Assembly: GCF_003259375.1 (NCBI RefSeq)
Contig: NZ_QLLN01000003.1
Coordinates: forward strand, 548,955-612,954
Direction of reading: 5' to 3'
DNA from: Arenibacter echinorum
GTDB taxonomy: Bacteria > Bacteroidota > Bacteroidia > Flavobacteriales > Flavobacteriaceae
Length of the DNA: 64,000 nt
The position numbers and the translations under genes are program-made. Shown in pieces: positions 1-8,230 of this stretch. The stretch's first letter is position 1. The number at the start of each line of letters is the position of its first letter. Below the pieces are notes generated by a model. It saw only the letters and a program-made list of their open reading frames with translations. It had not been told where the DNA came from and searched no databases.

Positions 1-16
1 CTATCTAAAATCAAAA

Positions 17-583
17 TTACAATAATTTTTCTTTTGCCATTTCGTCTTTTTGTAGACGCTCTTTTTCTTTAAGTTCTTTTTCCTTATAAGCCTTTAATTC
101 ACGGTCCATGGCCTCCAAATCAATACCTAGAACATGCTTGTCAAACAACTTTAGACGAATAAAATAAACAAAGGGCATTATGACAATCATTATAGGCAGC
201 AACCAAAATATTTCTACCTCGTCTATAAACCGATCTTCATAAATAAGGGACACAACCTGAAAAACATACATGGCTATTGGAATCAACAACACGTGATACC
301 ACCAGTGTTTACAGGTAAAAAACCATAAGACCAAGAGCAATAGGGGTACAAATTTGGCCATAAACAGCCACATTACGGTAATAATACTTAACTGATATTT
401 ACTTTCATACGTGTAAAAATAAAGATTCAATGTACTACCGGAAGGGAAGAACTTATAGGAATAAAATATTAAGGGGGTCAAGGCAACGATAACCGCCACA
501 ATACTTCCAATCAGAAGACTTCTCGACTTTTTAGTTTTGTTGCTTTGGTCGAGTTTGCGGAACGGTTTGAACATTTTGGTCAA
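17..583 (-). CDS. Four-TM membrane protein of unknown function
   Basis: A 188-aa protein that I do not recognise. It has a basic N-terminus and four likely membrane segments (about residues 23-45, 64-89, 94-114 and 125-144). The C-terminal tail from about residue 150 is highly charged, rich in Lys and Glu, and probably a cytoplasmic helix or short coiled coil. Such small integral membrane proteins with a charged tail are common in flavobacteria and usually have no assigned role. The start at residue 1 is used, but Met4 is an equally good alternative. It runs in the same direction as the small gene, tsaE and porX that lie upstream, but a strong terminator at 611-645 separates it from them, so it is probably transcribed separately. 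Confidence 0.75.
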   Translation of the reverse strand: MTKMFKPFRKLDQSNKTKKSRSLLIGSIVAVIVALTPLIFYSYKFFPSGSTLNLYFYTYESKYQLSIITVMWLFMAKFVPLLLLVLWFFTCKHWWYHVLLIPIAMYVFQVVSLIYEDRFIDEVEIFWLLPIMIVIMPFVYFIRLKLFDKHVLGIDLEAMDRELKAYKEKELKEKERLQKDEMAKEKLL

Positions 584-610
584 TTGGGTAATTGTTTACT
601 CCTATTATAA

Positions 611-645
611 CAAAAAAAAAGGGCTTCTAGTATATAGATGCCCTT
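611..645 (-). terminator. Rho-independent terminator of the small lipoprotein gene
   Basis: Read on the minus strand, the arms AAGGGC and GCCCTT (plus an inner TCTA/TAGA pairing after one mismatch) form a hairpin that is followed by a run of about nine T. It lies about 20 bases past the stop of the 62-aa gene at 666-854 and separates it from the membrane protein at 17-583. Confidence 0.85.
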
Positions 646-665
646 CTAAATATGCAAAATATGCC

Positions 666-854
666 TTAACCGTTCTTAGGCACTTTTACCTTCAAAATGT
701 CTATACCGTTCGCTGGTACCTTAATTTTTAATATGTCGATATTTTGTTCGTATAATGAATCGTCTTCAGCAGTGCTGTTAGGGGTACAGGAGAAACTCAT
801 TAATGAAATACTTGCCGCAAGGGCAAAGCCTAGGGTAACTTTTTTAATCTTCAT
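666..854 (-). CDS. Small secreted/lipoprotein-like peptide with a tandem C-terminal repeat
   Basis: A 62-aa protein with a clear export signal: a basic start (MKIKK), a hydrophobic core, and a Cys in LMSFSC that could be a lipobox. The rest is acidic (AEDDSLYEQ) and then ends in two near-identical 12-residue units of the form IDILKxKVPxNG. No known domain is recognised. Short secreted proteins ending in Lys/Val/Pro/Asn/Gly-rich units seem familiar from flavobacteria, but I cannot name a family. It has its own strong terminator (611-645) and a TAnnTTTG-like box upstream on the minus strand (898-905), so it looks like a monocistronic gene that is genuinely expressed. Confidence 0.7.
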   Translation of the reverse strand: MKIKKVTLGFALAASISLMSFSCTPNSTAEDDSLYEQNIDILKIKVPANGIDILKVKVPKNG

Positions 855-937
855 GGTTTTTAAATTTTAAGTTCGATAAAGGGGTTTACTATAAAAACAA
901 AAATATAAAAAAAAACCACATAGCATGCATTACATCG

Positions 938-1060
938 ATGAAATCACGCATTTTATCGGAACCGATCAGATTTGCTCCTTTGTCCTATGTATACAAGTGG
1001 GTCAACAGCAATGTGGAATTTACCTTGACTATAGTTCCTAAGGTTGAAAAACCATACTAA
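938..1060 (+). CDS. Possible 40-aa small ORF
   Basis: In the 213-base gap between the small lipoprotein and tsaE there is an open frame from an ATG at 938 to a TAA at 1058. The predicted 40-residue peptide is basic and mixed hydrophobic (it begins MKSRILSEPIRF and ends VPKVEKPY). There is no recognised domain, no convincing ribosome-binding site and no clear promoter on this strand. It could be a chance frame or a remnant. It is listed only because it fills most of an otherwise empty gap. Confidence 0.15.
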   Translation: MKSRILSEPIRFAPLSYVYKWVNSNVEFTLTIVPKVEKPY

Positions 1061-1067
1061 ATAGCAA

Positions 1068-1478
1068 CTATATAAGTGATAGTTGGCGGGTTTTTTCGTC
1101 CAGGATTTCTATTCTAATTTCAGTTCTATTAGCAGGAAGTAATCCTTCTATTTTTTCTGGCCATTCCATAAAAATCCATTTATCACTACTAAGGTATTCT
1201 TCCAAGCCAATATCCCAGGCTTCGGATTCGTCATTTAAACGGTAAAAGTCGAAATGATACCCCAACAACTCCCCATTCTCCCTATGGTATTCGTTTACAA
1301 TACCAAAAGTTGGACTGCTTGTTGAGCCACCACCTTCCAATTCTTTCACCAAGGCTTTAATCAATGTAGTCTTACCTGCCCCCATCTCCCCATAAAAACA
1401 AAGTGTTTTTGAAGGAACCTTGGCAATCAACTGTTGGGCCACATTGGATATTTGGGAAATGTTATAGGAAATAGTCAT
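1068..1478 (-). CDS. tsaE: tRNA threonylcarbamoyladenosine biosynthesis ATPase TsaE
   Basis: TsaE is the small P-loop ATPase that works with TsaB and TsaD to place the threonylcarbamoyl group on A37 of ANN-decoding tRNAs. The 136-aa protein shows Walker A GEMGAGKTT near residue 30, the family switch region SSPTFGIVNEY, the HFDFYRL motif and the late MEWPEKI segment, all in the usual order and at normal family length. It lies 84 bases downstream of porX on the same strand. A porX-tsaE pairing is common in flavobacteria and does not by itself imply a functional link. Cytoplasmic. Confidence 0.95.
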   Translation of the reverse strand: MTISYNISQISNVAQQLIAKVPSKTLCFYGEMGAGKTTLIKALVKELEGGGSTSSPTFGIVNEYHRENGELLGYHFDFYRLNDESEAWDIGLEEYLSSDKWIFMEWPEKIEGLLPANRTEIRIEILDEKTRQLSLI

Positions 1479-1562
1479 TTTAAAAAATTAAAATTTGCGC
1501 AAGTTAAATCCTATTCCCCATTTATTAAAATAGAAGTTCTATTTGTGTCTTGGAAACTACGA

Positions 1563-3107
1563 TTACCTTGGTTCCAAAACCACAAAAGGAATTATCATTT
1601 CCTCCATTGACACCCCACCGTGCTGATAGGTATTCCTATAATAACTAACATAGTGGTTATAATTGTTGGGATAGGCAAAGAACAGATCATTTTTAGCAAA
1701 TATATATGAACTACTAACATTTATATTGGGCAAGAATATTTTCTTTGGATCTTTTGCTTCCAGCACATCCTTTTCCTCATAAGTCAGGCTCCGTCCCGTT
1801 TTGTAACGGAGATTTAGACTCGTTTCCTTATCACCGATTACCTTGGAAGGCTGTTTAACATTAATGGTGCCGTGGTCTGTAGTAATGATCAATTTTAATC
1901 CCAGCCCCTGTGCTTGCTGTATAATTTCCAGTAAGGGAGAGTTTTTAAACCAACTCTGTGTAAGGGAACGGTAGGCCTTATCATTGGCCGCCAATTCCTT
2001 AACCACATCCATTTCCGTTTTGGAGTGGGAAAGCATGTCCACAAAATTGTAAACTATTACCGTAAGATCGTTGTCCTTCTGGGACCTGAAATTTTGGGAA
2101 AGGTGTTTCCCTTGTTTCAAGCTGCTAATTTTATGGTATTCCCATTTCAATTCCAGCCCCAACCGCTTTAGCTGGGCCTCTAGGAACTCCGCTTCAAAAA
2201 GATTCTTGCCGCCTTCCTCGGTATCATTTCTCCACCATTGTGGATATTTTTTTTCCATATCCAATGGCGTAAGCCCTGAGAAGATGGCATTCCTTGCATA
2301 TTGGGTAGCCGTAGGCAAAATACTGAAATACGGCACTTCTTTGCGTTTCCTATAAAAAGAATTTAAGGTGTCTTCAAAAGCTAACCACTGATCGTATCGC
2401 AAATTGTCTATGACCACCAATAATGTTTTGTTATCCTTCAATTCTGGTTTAACCAATTGCCCAAAGAGGGTGTGGGACATAATGGGACCATCTTTATCGA
2501 TAAACCAACTGGGATAATTTTTTTCCACAAATTTTCCAAACTGCTGGTTCGCCTCCGTTTTTTGTGACTCCAATATTTCAAACATTCCGGAATCCTCTAT
2601 TTCCTCCAATCTCAATTCCCAGGAGATAAGCTTTTTATATAGTTCCGCCCATTCCTCATAGCTGTTTACCATAGATAATTCCATGGCAATTTTCCGGAAT
2701 TCCTGCTGATAGTTGGCGGTAGTCTTTTCTGAGACCAGTCGAGAATGGTCCAGGTTCTTTTTTAGGGAAAGTAGAATTTGATTGGGATTTACCGGCTTAA
2801 TTAAATAATCCGCTATTTTGGAACCAATTGCCTCCTCCATAATCAACTCCTCCTCACTTTTGGTTATCATAACCACTGGAAGCGAATTATTGATCACCTT
2901 TATTTCGTTCAATGTTTCCAAGCCGGAAATGCCGGGCATGTTTTCATCCAAAAAAACAATATCTACATGTGTTTCCTTTAATTCATCCAAAGCCTCCCGG
3001 CCACTTAGACATGTAATAACTTTATAATTCTTGCCTTCTAAAAATAAGATGTGGGGTTTTAATAAATCTATTTCATCATCTACCCAAAGTATTGTTATCT
3101 TGTTCAT
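1563..3107 (-). CDS. porX: Type IX secretion regulator PorX (receiver plus PglZ domain)
   Basis: A 514-aa response regulator. The N-terminal receiver domain (about 1-120) has the acidic pair D10/D11, the phospho-acceptor D54 in FLDENMPG, and the conserved Lys in IKPVNP. The C-terminal half is a PglZ domain of the alkaline-phosphatase superfamily, with metal-binding motifs VIDNLRYDQW, TTDHGTINV and HGGVSMEEM. In known homologues PorX, activated by PorY and acting with SigP, controls expression of type IX secretion genes, and the PglZ domain is a zinc-dependent phosphodiesterase on oligonucleotides. The presence of PorX implies that the organism secretes proteins through T9SS and probably glides. 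It is divergent from the HD gene at 3145, with only 37 bases between them. Confidence 0.95.
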   Translation of the reverse strand: MNKITILWVDDEIDLLKPHILFLEGKNYKVITCLSGREALDELKETHVDIVFLDENMPGISGLETLNEIKVINNSLPVVMITKSEEELIMEEAIGSKIADYLIKPVNPNQILLSLKKNLDHSRLVSEKTTANYQQEFRKIAMELSMVNSYEEWAELYKKLISWELRLEEIEDSGMFEILESQKTEANQQFGKFVEKNYPSWFIDKDGPIMSHTLFGQLVKPELKDNKTLLVVIDNLRYDQWLAFEDTLNSFYRKRKEVPYFSILPTATQYARNAIFSGLTPLDMEKKYPQWWRNDTEEGGKNLFEAEFLEAQLKRLGLELKWEYHKISSLKQGKHLSQNFRSQKDNDLTVIVYNFVDMLSHSKTEMDVVKELAANDKAYRSLTQSWFKNSPLLEIIQQAQGLGLKLIITTDHGTINVKQPSKVIGDKETSLNLRYKTGRSLTYEEKDVLEAKDPKKIFLPNINVSSSYIFAKNDLFFAYPNNYNHYVSYYRNTYQHGGVSMEEMIIPFVVLEPR

Positions 3108-3115
3108 TTAGTCCT

Positions 3116-3123
3116 TATATTTG
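3116..3123 (+). promoter_or_regulatory. Bacteroidota -7 promoter box upstream of the HD gene
   Basis: TATATTTG matches the -7 consensus TAnnTTTG exactly. A TTG about 21 bases upstream (3092-3094) could be the -33 element. The predicted start of transcription is about 14 bases before the TTG start codon of the HD phosphohydrolase, in the short divergent gap with porX. Confidence 0.55.
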
Positions 3124-3144
3124 CCTGCGTAAAGAATTCTGGTT

Positions 3145-4374
3145 TTGATAAAATCAAATAAGCTCAAAATTTTCAATGATCCAATTTACGGATTTATCGG
3201 AATACCCAATGCACTAATCTTTAATCTAATTGCTGAACCCTATTTTCAGCGCTTAAGGAGAATCTCCCAAATGGGGTTATCCTATTTAGTTTATCCAGGT
3301 GCCCACCATACCCGTTTCCACCATGCTTTGGGAAGCATGCACCTAATGCAACAGGCCATTCAGGTCCTGCGCTTTAAATCCATCGAAATCACAAGGGAAG
3401 AGGAGGACGGACTCTTGTGTGCCATATTATTGCATGATATTGGACACGGCCCTTTTTCACACGCCATGGAGCACAGCATTGTGGAAGGAGTTAATCATGA
3501 ACATATATCCTTACTGTTCATGGAGGCCCTCAACAAAAAATATAAAGGAAAATTAAATACGGCCATTGACATTTTTAAAGGGCAATATCCAAGGAAATTT
3601 TTAAACCAATTGGTCTCCAGTCAACTCGATATGGACAGGATGGATTATTTAAAAAGGGATAGTTTCTACACTGGCGTTGCCGAAGGTAATATAAATTCAG
3701 AAAGGCTCCTTACCATGTTAAATGTTCTAAATGGAGAGTTGGTGATAGAGGAGAAGGGGATATATTCGGTCGAAAAATTCCTGATGGCGAGACGCTTTAT
3801 GTATTGGCAAGTTTATTTGCACAAAACCGGATTGGTAGCTGAACAGCTTTTGATAAAAATATTGCAAAGGGCCAAAGAATTGTTGGCCAAGGGTGAAAAT
3901 GTTCAATTTAACGGTGCCCTCAAGTTCTTTATGGAAAATAAAATTCCTAAAGAAGAATTTTCCCAGGATAAGCTGGAATTGTTTGCCCAATTGGATGATG
4001 TAGATATTTTATGGGCCATCAAAAGTTGGCAAGATCATGACGATTTTGTGTTGTCAAAACTATGTAAAATGATCATTAATCGTAGGTTGCTACACGTAAA
4101 ACTGAAGAACAAGCCTATTAATAAAGATAAACTGAACAGACACTTTTTAAGCTTCAAAAACAAACATCAATTAACGGATGAAGAAACGGCCTATTTTGTG
4201 TTTTCCGGGGAGATTAAAAACCAGGCGTATAACTCCAAAAGTCAGAATATAAACATTCTGCGTGGTAATGGTAGAATTACGGATGTAGCCAAGGCCTCCG
4301 ATCAACAATATTTGAAAACGCTGTCCAAGACCGTTACCAAATATTATATGTGCTATCCTAAAGTTTCCGTTTAA
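3145..4374 (+). CDS. HD-domain phosphohydrolase (SAMHD1/dGTPase-like)
   Basis: A 409-aa protein of the HD superfamily related to dGTP triphosphohydrolases. The metal-binding signature is intact: H in HTRFHH, HD in LLHDIGHGPFSH, and the late D in SQLDMDRMDYL. The opening stretch KLKIFNDPIYGFI is typical of the Bacteroidota members, whose substrate has not been firmly established; hydrolysis of a (d)NTP is an inference from the family. The start must be TTG at 3145, because an in-frame stop lies at 3130 and there is no ATG before the conserved N-terminal motif. It lies just upstream of lpxD, which has its own -7 box. Confidence 0.88.
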   Translation: MIKSNKLKIFNDPIYGFIGIPNALIFNLIAEPYFQRLRRISQMGLSYLVYPGAHHTRFHHALGSMHLMQQAIQVLRFKSIEITREEEDGLLCAILLHDIGHGPFSHAMEHSIVEGVNHEHISLLFMEALNKKYKGKLNTAIDIFKGQYPRKFLNQLVSSQLDMDRMDYLKRDSFYTGVAEGNINSERLLTMLNVLNGELVIEEKGIYSVEKFLMARRFMYWQVYLHKTGLVAEQLLIKILQRAKELLAKGENVQFNGALKFFMENKIPKEEFSQDKLELFAQLDDVDILWAIKSWQDHDDFVLSKLCKMIINRRLLHVKLKNKPINKDKLNRHFLSFKNKHQLTDEETAYFVFSGEIKNQAYNSKSQNINILRGNGRITDVAKASDQQYLKTLSKTVTKYYMCYPKVSV

Positions 4375-4384
4375 CTATTTTTCT

Positions 4385-4392
4385 TACTTTTG
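4385..4392 (+). promoter_or_regulatory. -7 promoter box immediately upstream of lpxD
   Basis: TACTTTTG fits TAnnTTTG and ends only five bases before the lpxD ATG at 4398. If it is used, the mRNA would be leaderless or nearly so. It marks a likely internal promoter for the lipid A cluster. Confidence 0.5.
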
Positions 4393-4397
4393 TCCAC

Positions 4398-5414
4398 ATG
4401 ATATTTACAGCAAGCCAAATCGCGGGTATATTGGAAGGGGATGTTGAGGGCAATCCAGAGATAGCTGTACATAAATTAGCGAAGATAGAAGAAGGTGAAA
4501 AAGGAGCACTTACGTTTCTGGCCAACCCAAAATACACCTCGTTTATTTATACTACAAAAGCATCTATAACCATTGTAAACAGGGACTTTGTTCCTGATCA
4601 TCATTTGGAAACCACCTTGATAAAAGTGGATGATGCCTACAAGTCCTTTTCCAAACTTTTGGAATATTACAATCAAGTTAAAAATAACAAAGTCGGCATT
4701 GAGGAACCTGTTTTTAGATCGGATACCGCTACACACGGCACTGATTTTTATTTAGGAGCCTTTTCCTATTTGGGCAATAACGTGAAGATTGGGGACAATG
4801 TAAAAATATATCCCAATGTCTATATAGGTGACAACGTTTCCATAGGCAATAATGTGGTCATCTTTGCAGGGGCCAAAATATATTCCGAAACCCTTATCGG
4901 CAACAATTGTGTGGTTCATAGTGGAGTTGTTTTGGGAGCAGATGGATTTGGATTTGCTCCTTCAGAAAATGGAGAATATATAACTGTTCCACAGACAGGA
5001 AACGTGATTCTTGAAGACAATGTAGATATAGGGGCGGGTACCACCATTGATCGTGCCACCTTGGGCTCTACCATTTTGAGGAAAGGAGTAAAATTGGACA
5101 ATCAAATTCAGATAGCCCACAATGTAGAAATCGGGGAACATACCGTAATTGCCGCGCAGACCGGGATAGCCGGATCCACTAAAATTGGAAAGTACTGCAA
5201 AATAGGGGGACAAGTAGGTATTGTTGGTCATATTATAATAGGGGACAGGGTGAAAATACAGGCCCAGTCCGGTATTGGAAGAAATGTTAAGGATGATGAA
5301 ATATTGCAGGGCTCCCCAGCATTGAATTATGGGGATTACAATAAATCCTATGTACATTTTAAAAATCTGCCCAAAATAGTAAATAGATTAGAACACATTG
5401 AAAAAAAGGATTGA
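4398..5414 (+). CDS. lpxD: UDP-3-O-(acyl)glucosamine N-acyltransferase LpxD
   Basis: LpxD adds the second hydroxyacyl chain to UDP-3-O-acyl-glucosamine, the third step of lipid A synthesis. The 338-aa protein has the N-terminal uridine-binding domain (about 1-100), followed by a left-handed beta-helix of hexapeptide repeats (IGDNVKIYPNVYIGDNV and similar) and a short C-terminal helical end. The catalytic His lies in DNQIQIAHNVEIG. Its stop overlaps the start of lpxC/fabZ, so the two are translationally coupled. A second LpxD-like gene lies at 8231. Confidence 0.96.
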   Translation: MIFTASQIAGILEGDVEGNPEIAVHKLAKIEEGEKGALTFLANPKYTSFIYTTKASITIVNRDFVPDHHLETTLIKVDDAYKSFSKLLEYYNQVKNNKVGIEEPVFRSDTATHGTDFYLGAFSYLGNNVKIGDNVKIYPNVYIGDNVSIGNNVVIFAGAKIYSETLIGNNCVVHSGVVLGADGFGFAPSENGEYITVPQTGNVILEDNVDIGAGTTIDRATLGSTILRKGVKLDNQIQIAHNVEIGEHTVIAAQTGIAGSTKIGKYCKIGGQVGIVGHIIIGDRVKIQAQSGIGRNVKDDEILQGSPALNYGDYNKSYVHFKNLPKIVNRLEHIEKKD

Positions 5415-6817
5415 CGGTGAGTAATACAACTACAAAACAACGGACAATTGCAAAGGAAATTACACTAAAAGGTGTAGGATTGCATACAGGGGAAAATGTA
5501 ACATTGAAGTTTGTTCCTGCCCCTGAAAATTTTGGTTATGCTTTTAAGCGTGTGGATCTGGAAGGTGAACCCATCATAGAAGCAGATGCCAATTATGTAG
5601 TAAATACCCAACGGGGTACCAATCTGGAAAAACGCGGGGTAAAGATTCAAACCTCAGAGCATGTCTTGGCCGCCTTGGTAGGCTTGGAAATAGACAATGT
5701 CCTTATAGAGTTGAATGCCCCTGAACCTCCAATTATGGACGGGTCATCCAAGTATTTCGTAGCAGCACTTGAAGAGGCAGGAATCGTTGAGCAGAACGCC
5801 TTGCGGGATGAGTTTGTAGTAAAGGACGTTATATCATACAAAGATGAGGAAACCGGTAGTGAAATCACTATTATCCCATCGGATACCTACCAGATAACTA
5901 CCATGGTAGATTTTGGCACCAAAGTGCTTGGCACCCAAAATGCCACTTTGGAGAATTTAAGCGAGTTTAAGTCGGAAATAGCGGACGCCAGAACTTTTAG
6001 TTTTTTACACGAACTTGAAATGTTGTTGGAAAACGGCTTGATAAAAGGTGGCGATTTAAATAACGCAATTGTCTATGTGGACAAAGAGATTTCCGATTCA
6101 ACTATGAAAAAGTTGGAAAAGGCTTTTAACAAGAAGAAATTATCGGTAAAGCCCAACGGAATATTGGACAACCTAACGTTGCACCAGCCCAATGAAGCTG
6201 CCAGACATAAGCTATTGGATGTTATTGGTGATCTTGCCTTGACCGGAACAAGGATAAGAGGGAAGGTAATTGCCAATAAGCCTGGACATTTTGTGAATAC
6301 ACAGTTCGCCAAAAAATTGTCCAAAATCATTAAAATGGAAAAGAGGAACCATGTACCTCAATATGATTTAAACAAACCGCCTCTGATGGATATCCATCAA
6401 ATTATGGACATGTTGCCCCACAGACCTCCTTTCTTGCTTATAGACAGGATATTGGAACTGTCCGACCAACATGTGGTAGGAATGAAGAATGTGACCATGA
6501 ACGAACCATTTTTTGTGGGTCACTTCCCCGGAGCTCCTGTTATGCCCGGAGTACTTCAGGTTGAAGCAATGGCGCAAACTGGAGGTATATTGGTTCTGAG
6601 TACCGTTCCAGATCCCGAAAATTACCTTACACTTTTCATGAAAATTGATAATGTAAAGTTTAAGCAAAAGGTACTTCCCGGAGATACCCTAATTTTCCAC
6701 TGTAGTTTAATTACACCTATTAGAAGAGGTATATGTCACATGCAGGCCTATGCCTACGCCAATAGTAAATTGGTATGCGAAGCTGAAATGATGGCTCAAA
6801 TAGTTAAAAAGAAATAA
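5411..6817 (+). CDS. lpxC/fabZ: Bifunctional LpxC deacetylase / FabZ dehydratase
   Basis: A fusion typical of Bacteroidota, 468 aa. The N-terminal LpxC part (about 1-310) removes the acetyl group from UDP-3-O-acyl-GlcNAc and shows GVGLHTGE, the zinc His in SEHVLAAL and the HKLLDVIGDLAL motif. The C-terminal FabZ part (about 325-468) dehydrates 3-hydroxyacyl-ACP and shows HRPPFLLIDRI and the active-site stretch GHFPGAPVMPGVLQVEAMAQ. The fusion joins the enzyme that commits to lipid A with the one that diverts the same acyl-ACP pool to phospholipids. The start given is TTG at 5411, overlapping the lpxD stop; the in-frame GTG at 5417 sits at a better distance from the AAGGA at 5406 and is just as likely. 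Confidence 0.97.
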   Translation: MTVSNTTTKQRTIAKEITLKGVGLHTGENVTLKFVPAPENFGYAFKRVDLEGEPIIEADANYVVNTQRGTNLEKRGVKIQTSEHVLAALVGLEIDNVLIELNAPEPPIMDGSSKYFVAALEEAGIVEQNALRDEFVVKDVISYKDEETGSEITIIPSDTYQITTMVDFGTKVLGTQNATLENLSEFKSEIADARTFSFLHELEMLLENGLIKGGDLNNAIVYVDKEISDSTMKKLEKAFNKKKLSVKPNGILDNLTLHQPNEAARHKLLDVIGDLALTGTRIRGKVIANKPGHFVNTQFAKKLSKIIKMEKRNHVPQYDLNKPPLMDIHQIMDMLPHRPPFLLIDRILELSDQHVVGMKNVTMNEPFFVGHFPGAPVMPGVLQVEAMAQTGGILVLSTVPDPENYLTLFMKIDNVKFKQKVLPGDTLIFHCSLITPIRRGICHMQAYAYANSKLVCEAEMMAQIVKKK

Positions 6818-6822
6818 GAAGG

Positions 6823-7608
6823 ATGAATCAACCACTGGCTTACATTCACCCTGGAGCTAAAATTTCCAAAAATGTTGTAGTAGAACCATTTACAACTATT
6901 CACAATAACGTAGTAATTGGAGATGGTACATGGATAGGTTCCAATGTTACCATTATGGAAGGGGCACGTATAGGAAAAAATTGTAATATTTTCCCGGGCG
7001 CCGTCATATCTGCACCACCTCAGGACCTAAAGTATGAAGGCGAAGAAACCACGGTCATAATCGGTAACAACACCACTATAAGGGAATGCGCTACCATACA
7101 CAAGGGCACATCCGATAGGATGAAAACGGTAATTGGGGATAATTGTCTTATAATGGCTTATTGTCATGTTGCGCATGATTGTCTGGTAGGCAACAATTGC
7201 ATTTTTTCCAACAATTCCACTTTGGCCGGACACGTAACCATTGGGGATAATGTAATATTGGCCGGCTTGGTAGCCGTACATCAATTTGTATCCATTGGTC
7301 GCCACGCCTTTGTAACTGGCGGTTCTTTGGTAAGGAAAGATGTACCTCCATTTGTAAAAGCGGCGCGGGAACCCTTATCTTACGTAGGTATAAATTCCGT
7401 AGGATTGAGAAGAAGAAACTTTGATTCCGATAAAATCCGGGAGATACAGAATATTTATCGAATACTATATCAAAAGAATTATAATAATACCCAGGCTGTT
7501 CAAATTATTGAAGCAGAAATGGAGGCTACTCCTGAAAGGGATGAAATTTTACAATTTATAAGGGATTCCCAAAGAGGAATCATGAAAGGTTATTTCAGTA
7601 CTAATTAG
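6823..7608 (+). CDS. lpxA: UDP-N-acetylglucosamine acyltransferase LpxA
   Basis: LpxA transfers a hydroxyacyl chain from ACP to the 3-OH of UDP-GlcNAc, the first step of lipid A synthesis. The 261-aa protein is a beta-helix of hexapeptide repeats, with the catalytic His in CHVAHDCLVGNN and the family marker GVNSVGLRRR (here GINSVGLRRR) before the helical C-terminus. It starts 5 bases after lpxC/fabZ and is followed 6 bases later by efp, so it is clearly part of the operon. Cytoplasmic trimer in the family. Confidence 0.97.
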   Translation: MNQPLAYIHPGAKISKNVVVEPFTTIHNNVVIGDGTWIGSNVTIMEGARIGKNCNIFPGAVISAPPQDLKYEGEETTVIIGNNTTIRECATIHKGTSDRMKTVIGDNCLIMAYCHVAHDCLVGNNCIFSNNSTLAGHVTIGDNVILAGLVAVHQFVSIGRHAFVTGGSLVRKDVPPFVKAAREPLSYVGINSVGLRRRNFDSDKIREIQNIYRILYQKNYNNTQAVQIIEAEMEATPERDEILQFIRDSQRGIMKGYFSTN

Positions 7609-7614
7609 AATTTT

Positions 7615-8181
7615 ATGGCATCAACATCAGATATTAGAAAAGGATTGTGCATTAGGTACAATAACGACATTTACAAAATAATTGAATTTCTACATGTAAA
7701 ACCGGGAAAGGGTCCTGCTTTCGTAAGGACCAAACTTAAAAGTGTAAGTTCTGGCAAAGTACTGGACAATACATTTTCCGGAGGATCAAAAATTGAGGAT
7801 GTACGCGTAGAAACCCGCTCCTATCAGTTTTTGTATGCGGAGGGCGAAAACTACCACTTTATGAACACGGACGACTATAACCAAATTACACTTCAAGAAA
7901 GCTCTTTGGACGCGCCAGATTTATTGAAGGAGGGCGAAGTGGTGACCATACTTTTCAACACAGAGGACAGCATGCCACTTTCTGTAGATATGCCCGCAAG
8001 TGTTATTTTAGAGGTTACTTATGCCGAACCAGGAGTAAAAGGCAATACGGCGACCAATGCAACCAAACCTGCCAAAGTTGAAACAGGAGCCACTATAAAC
8101 GTTCCTTTGTTTATCAATGAAGGCGATAAAATAAAAATTGACACGGAAAAAGGCGCTTATATGGAGCGTGTAAAGGAATAA
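7615..8181 (+). CDS. efp: Translation elongation factor P
   Basis: EF-P relieves ribosomes stalled at consecutive prolines. The 188-aa protein has the three-domain layout: the KOW-like N-terminal domain with the loop KPGKGPAFVRTKL carrying the lysine that is modified in many bacteria, the central OB domain, and the C-terminal OB domain ending in KIDTEKGAYMERVKE. It is embedded in the lipid A operon between lpxA and the second lpxD-like gene, a placement that is conserved in flavobacteria. Confidence 0.97.
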   Translation: MASTSDIRKGLCIRYNNDIYKIIEFLHVKPGKGPAFVRTKLKSVSSGKVLDNTFSGGSKIEDVRVETRSYQFLYAEGENYHFMNTDDYNQITLQESSLDAPDLLKEGEVVTILFNTEDSMPLSVDMPASVILEVTYAEPGVKGNTATNATKPAKVETGATINVPLFINEGDKIKIDTEKGAYMERVKE

Positions 8182-8230
8182 TACAGTTTACAATACGCTT
8201 TTAGCTGCTTAATGGCATAAGATTCTTATT

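Noticed and set aside
537-731. 64-codon + strand frame over the start of the membrane protein and the terminator
   Set aside because: It is a shadow of the minus-strand genes and crosses the terminator hairpin; composition is not protein-like.
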